Made by a program: the position numbers and the translations under genes. This document shows positions 5,228-6,735 of a stretch of 6,735 bases of DNA, in pieces. Numbering within the stretch: position 1 is the first letter of the stretch; every line of letters begins with the position of its first letter. This DNA comes from an uncultured Campylobacter sp. (GTDB taxonomy: Bacteria > Campylobacterota > Campylobacteria > Campylobacterales > Campylobacteraceae): contig CALHQN010000170.1 in the NCBI GenBank assembly GCA_938036585.1, positions 1 to 6,735 of the forward strand. The letters are read 5' to 3'. The notes below the pieces were generated by a model that saw only the letters and a program-made list of their open reading frames with translations, had not been told where the DNA came from and ran no database searches.

Positions 5228-6591
5228 GCTTTAACGTCGTAAGCGAAGTCGCGTCCAAAAACCGCTGTATCGGCTGCGGCGTCTGCACGGCGATCTGTCC
5301 GCAAAGCGTGCTGCAGATGCACCTCGCGCCTAGCAGCAATTACGAAGTGCGGCAGATCCCCGGCTGCGACGAGCGGTGCGATCTCTGCCTTAAGGTCTGC
5401 CCGTTTTATCAAAAGGACGGCTTTGAGGACGCGCTAAATCGCAAAATTTACGCCGATCTGCCCAATCAAAGCGGCGATTTTGCGAAATTTTTAAATACGT
5501 ACGAGTTTTACAAAAAGGACGAAGTGCAGCGCCTTAGCTCTGCCTCGGGGGGAGCGGGAAATTTTATCTTTAACGCACTTTTTGAAAATGGGCTGATCGA
5601 TTATGCGATATGCGCACAAAGCGCGTTCGCGGAGCAAAATTTTAAAGAGGACGCGCCTCAAAATTTAGAGCGAAGCTCGGACGCCTCGCAAAATTTAGAG
5701 CAAAATAGGGACGCGCCGCTATTTAAATTTGCCGTGATTAAAAGCGCGGGTGATCTTGAGCGCACGAAAAAAAGCGCCTATTATCCGCTGAGCCTTGATG
5801 AGGCGCTAAAATTTATCGCCGCGCACGACGGCGCTTACGCGATCAGCGCGCTGCCGTGCTTTGCGAAGGCCCTGCGGCTCATCTGCGAAAAAAACAGGCG
5901 GATCAAAAGCCGCGTTAAATTTATCATCGGGCTCGTCTGCGGGCAGAGCAAGAGCGCAAATTTTGCCCGCAAGCTCGCAAACAACGCATTCGGCGAGAAG
6001 GTGAGCCTGGCGAGCGCCGATTTTAGACATAAGATCGCGGGCGCAAGCGCGATGAGTTTCGGTTTTAAATTCAAAGACGCGCTCGGACGCGAGGCGGTGG
6101 ATGATCGCGGTAGCAGCGCCGAGTTTTACTGGTCTTCGCGCGCATTTACGCCGCTTGCCTGTAATCGCTGCGTCGATGTTTTTGCAAAGTGTGCGGACGC
6201 GGTGCTGATGGATGCGTGGCTAAGCCCGCAGGTGGAAGATTTTCGCGGCAGTTCGCTCGTGATTACGCGCGATGAAAGGATCGATGAGCTGTTTAAAAAG
6301 GGCGGAGAGTTTTGCGAAAGTATCTCGCCAGCGCTCGTGCAAAGCTCGCAGCAAAGCGTGGTGGACGCAAAAAACGAAATTTTTTACGGCACGAAAAATC
6401 CGCTTAAAAAATACATTTACAAGCTGAAATTTGAGATCCAAAACGAAAGCGCGAGGAGCTTTGAGTGCGACGATTTTATCGCCGTGCGAGTTAGAAAGAT
6501 ACGCCGCGTCGCGCGGGTTTTGGCGTATTGTGCTACGGCAAAATTTCTGCTAGGCAAGCTAGCGGGCAAGCTTAAAAGGAAAAATGGATGA
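5224..6591 (+). CDS. FrhB-like iron-sulfur protein (coenzyme F420 hydrogenase/dehydrogenase beta family)
   Basis: The 455-residue product has an N-terminal ferredoxin part with two [4Fe-4S] motifs: C15-x2-C18-x2-C21-x3-C25-P and C48-x3-C52-x2-C55-x3-C59-P. The FrhB/FdhB-type part follows, with SSASGGAGNFIF near 105-116, KKSAYYPLS near 182-190, LPC at 210-212, VCGQS with Cys239, and the hallmark C313-x2-C316 then ADA-x3-DAW at 324-332. Proteins of this family are common in polysaccharide loci beside pyruvyl transferases in bacteria not known to make F420. Their reaction is unsettled; a flavin- or iron-sulfur-based reduction of a sugar or cofactor is a guess. A repeat insert interrupts the FrhB part at residues 143-165. 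The start is supported by AGGAG at 5213-5217, and both ends overlap the neighbours by ATGA. The C-terminus is basic, perhaps for membrane contact. Confidence 0.88.
   Translation: MSFNVVSEVASKNRCIGCGVCTAICPQSVLQMHLAPSSNYEVRQIPGCDERCDLCLKVCPFYQKDGFEDALNRKIYADLPNQSGDFAKFLNTYEFYKKDEVQRLSSASGGAGNFIFNALFENGLIDYAICAQSAFAEQNFKEDAPQNLERSSDASQNLEQNRDAPLFKFAVIKSAGDLERTKKSAYYPLSLDEALKFIAAHDGAYAISALPCFAKALRLICEKNRRIKSRVKFIIGLVCGQSKSANFARKLANNAFGEKVSLASADFRHKIAGASAMSFGFKFKDALGREAVDDRGSSAEFYWSSRAFTPLACNRCVDVFAKCADAVLMDAWLSPQVEDFRGSSLVITRDERIDELFKKGGEFCESISPALVQSSQQSVVDAKNEIFYGTKNPLKKYIYKLKFEIQNESARSFECDDFIAVRVRKIRRVARVLAYCATAKFLLGKLAGKLKRKNG
5650..5718 (+). repeat. 30-bp tandem repeat (two copies plus a partial third) inside the FrhB-like gene
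   Basis: Unit 1 (5650-5679) and unit 2 (5680-5709) match at 22 of 30 positions by hand and share the exact 13-bp core caaaatttagagc. A partial third copy begins at 5710 with gacgcg. The units encode ten residues each, DAPQNLERSS and DASQNLEQNR, followed by DAP. The 30-bp length is a multiple of three, so the frame is kept. Just upstream, AEQNFKE at about 136-142 looks like an older diverged unit. Confidence 0.85.
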
Positions 6592-6735
6592 AAGTTGCGA
6601 TTTTTACGCTACCTTTGGTAAATAATTACGGCGGAATTTTACAAGCTTATGCGCTAAGCCGCGTGCTAGTGGAGCTTGGGCATGAGCCACGTCTCATAAA
6701 CTTGCGCCTGCAAAGAAGTAAACTATCGATTGCGT
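6588..6735 (+). CDS. Polysaccharide pyruvyl transferase family protein, 3'-partial
   Basis: Only the first 49 residues are in the window. They begin MKVAIFTLPLVNNYGGILQ and continue AYALSRVLVELGHEPRLIN, the usual N-terminus of the PS_pyruv_trans family: a short beta strand, the NNYGGILQAYAL helix, then LxxLGHE. Members use phosphoenolpyruvate to add ketal-linked pyruvate to sugars of cell-surface glycans, though many remain untested. The start is ATG 6588, which overlaps the upstream stop in ATGA, with AAAGGA at 6575-6580 seven bases before. An ATG four bases earlier is in another frame that closes after 13 codons. Placement after the flippase and FrhB-like genes supports a glycan-modification role. 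The missing C-terminus prevents judging whether the enzyme is intact. Confidence 0.85.
   Translation, partial: MKVAIFTLPLVNNYGGILQAYALSRVLVELGHEPRLINLRLQRSKLSIA

Noticed and set aside
6584..6586. Earlier ATG for the pyruvyl transferase
   Set aside because: It is in a different frame that meets a stop after 13 codons; ATG 6588 gives the family N-terminus.

Overview
The window looks like chromosomal DNA from a Campylobacter (Campylobacterota). All confident genes are on the + strand. AAATTTTAA-type words recur throughout, yet codon use is richer in G+C than in C. jejuni. A high-G+C oral or anaerobic species such as C. gracilis is my best guess; this is inference from base and protein style, not a database match.

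Layout: (1) 1-2032 is a DNA-processing pair. The first gene is a PolB-like 3'-5' exonuclease cut by the left window edge, with a long pentapeptide-repeat insert. It overlaps by 11 bp an exported ATP-dependent DNA ligase of the Lig E type. (2) 2043-3074 holds a clear sigma70-type -10 box and a GalE/Gne-type UDP-hexose 4-epimerase. (3) 3075-3688 is a 614-bp stretch without a convincing gene. It contains a G+C-rich block, an A+T-rich block and a small 15-bp tandem array. A 199-codon frame spans most of it, but I regard it as doubtful. (4) 3689-6735 is a tightly coupled surface-polysaccharide operon: a Wzx-type flippase, an FrhB-like two-cluster ferredoxin protein, and the start of a polysaccharide pyruvyl transferase cut by the right edge. 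Both junctions are 4-bp ATGA overlaps.

GalE supplies UDP-galactose or UDP-GalNAc, the flippase moves lipid-linked glycan across the inner membrane, and the last two genes probably modify the glycan. The ferredoxin-like protein has no settled biochemical role.

The most unusual signal crosses gene boundaries. Low-complexity pentapeptide repeats with a 15/30-bp DNA period sit inside two unrelated conserved enzymes, and a third 15-bp array lies in the gene-poor gap. These repeats are very dense in RAATTY, the hexamer whose methylation is reported to matter for DNA uptake in C. jejuni. The conserved parts of the same genes have few such sites.
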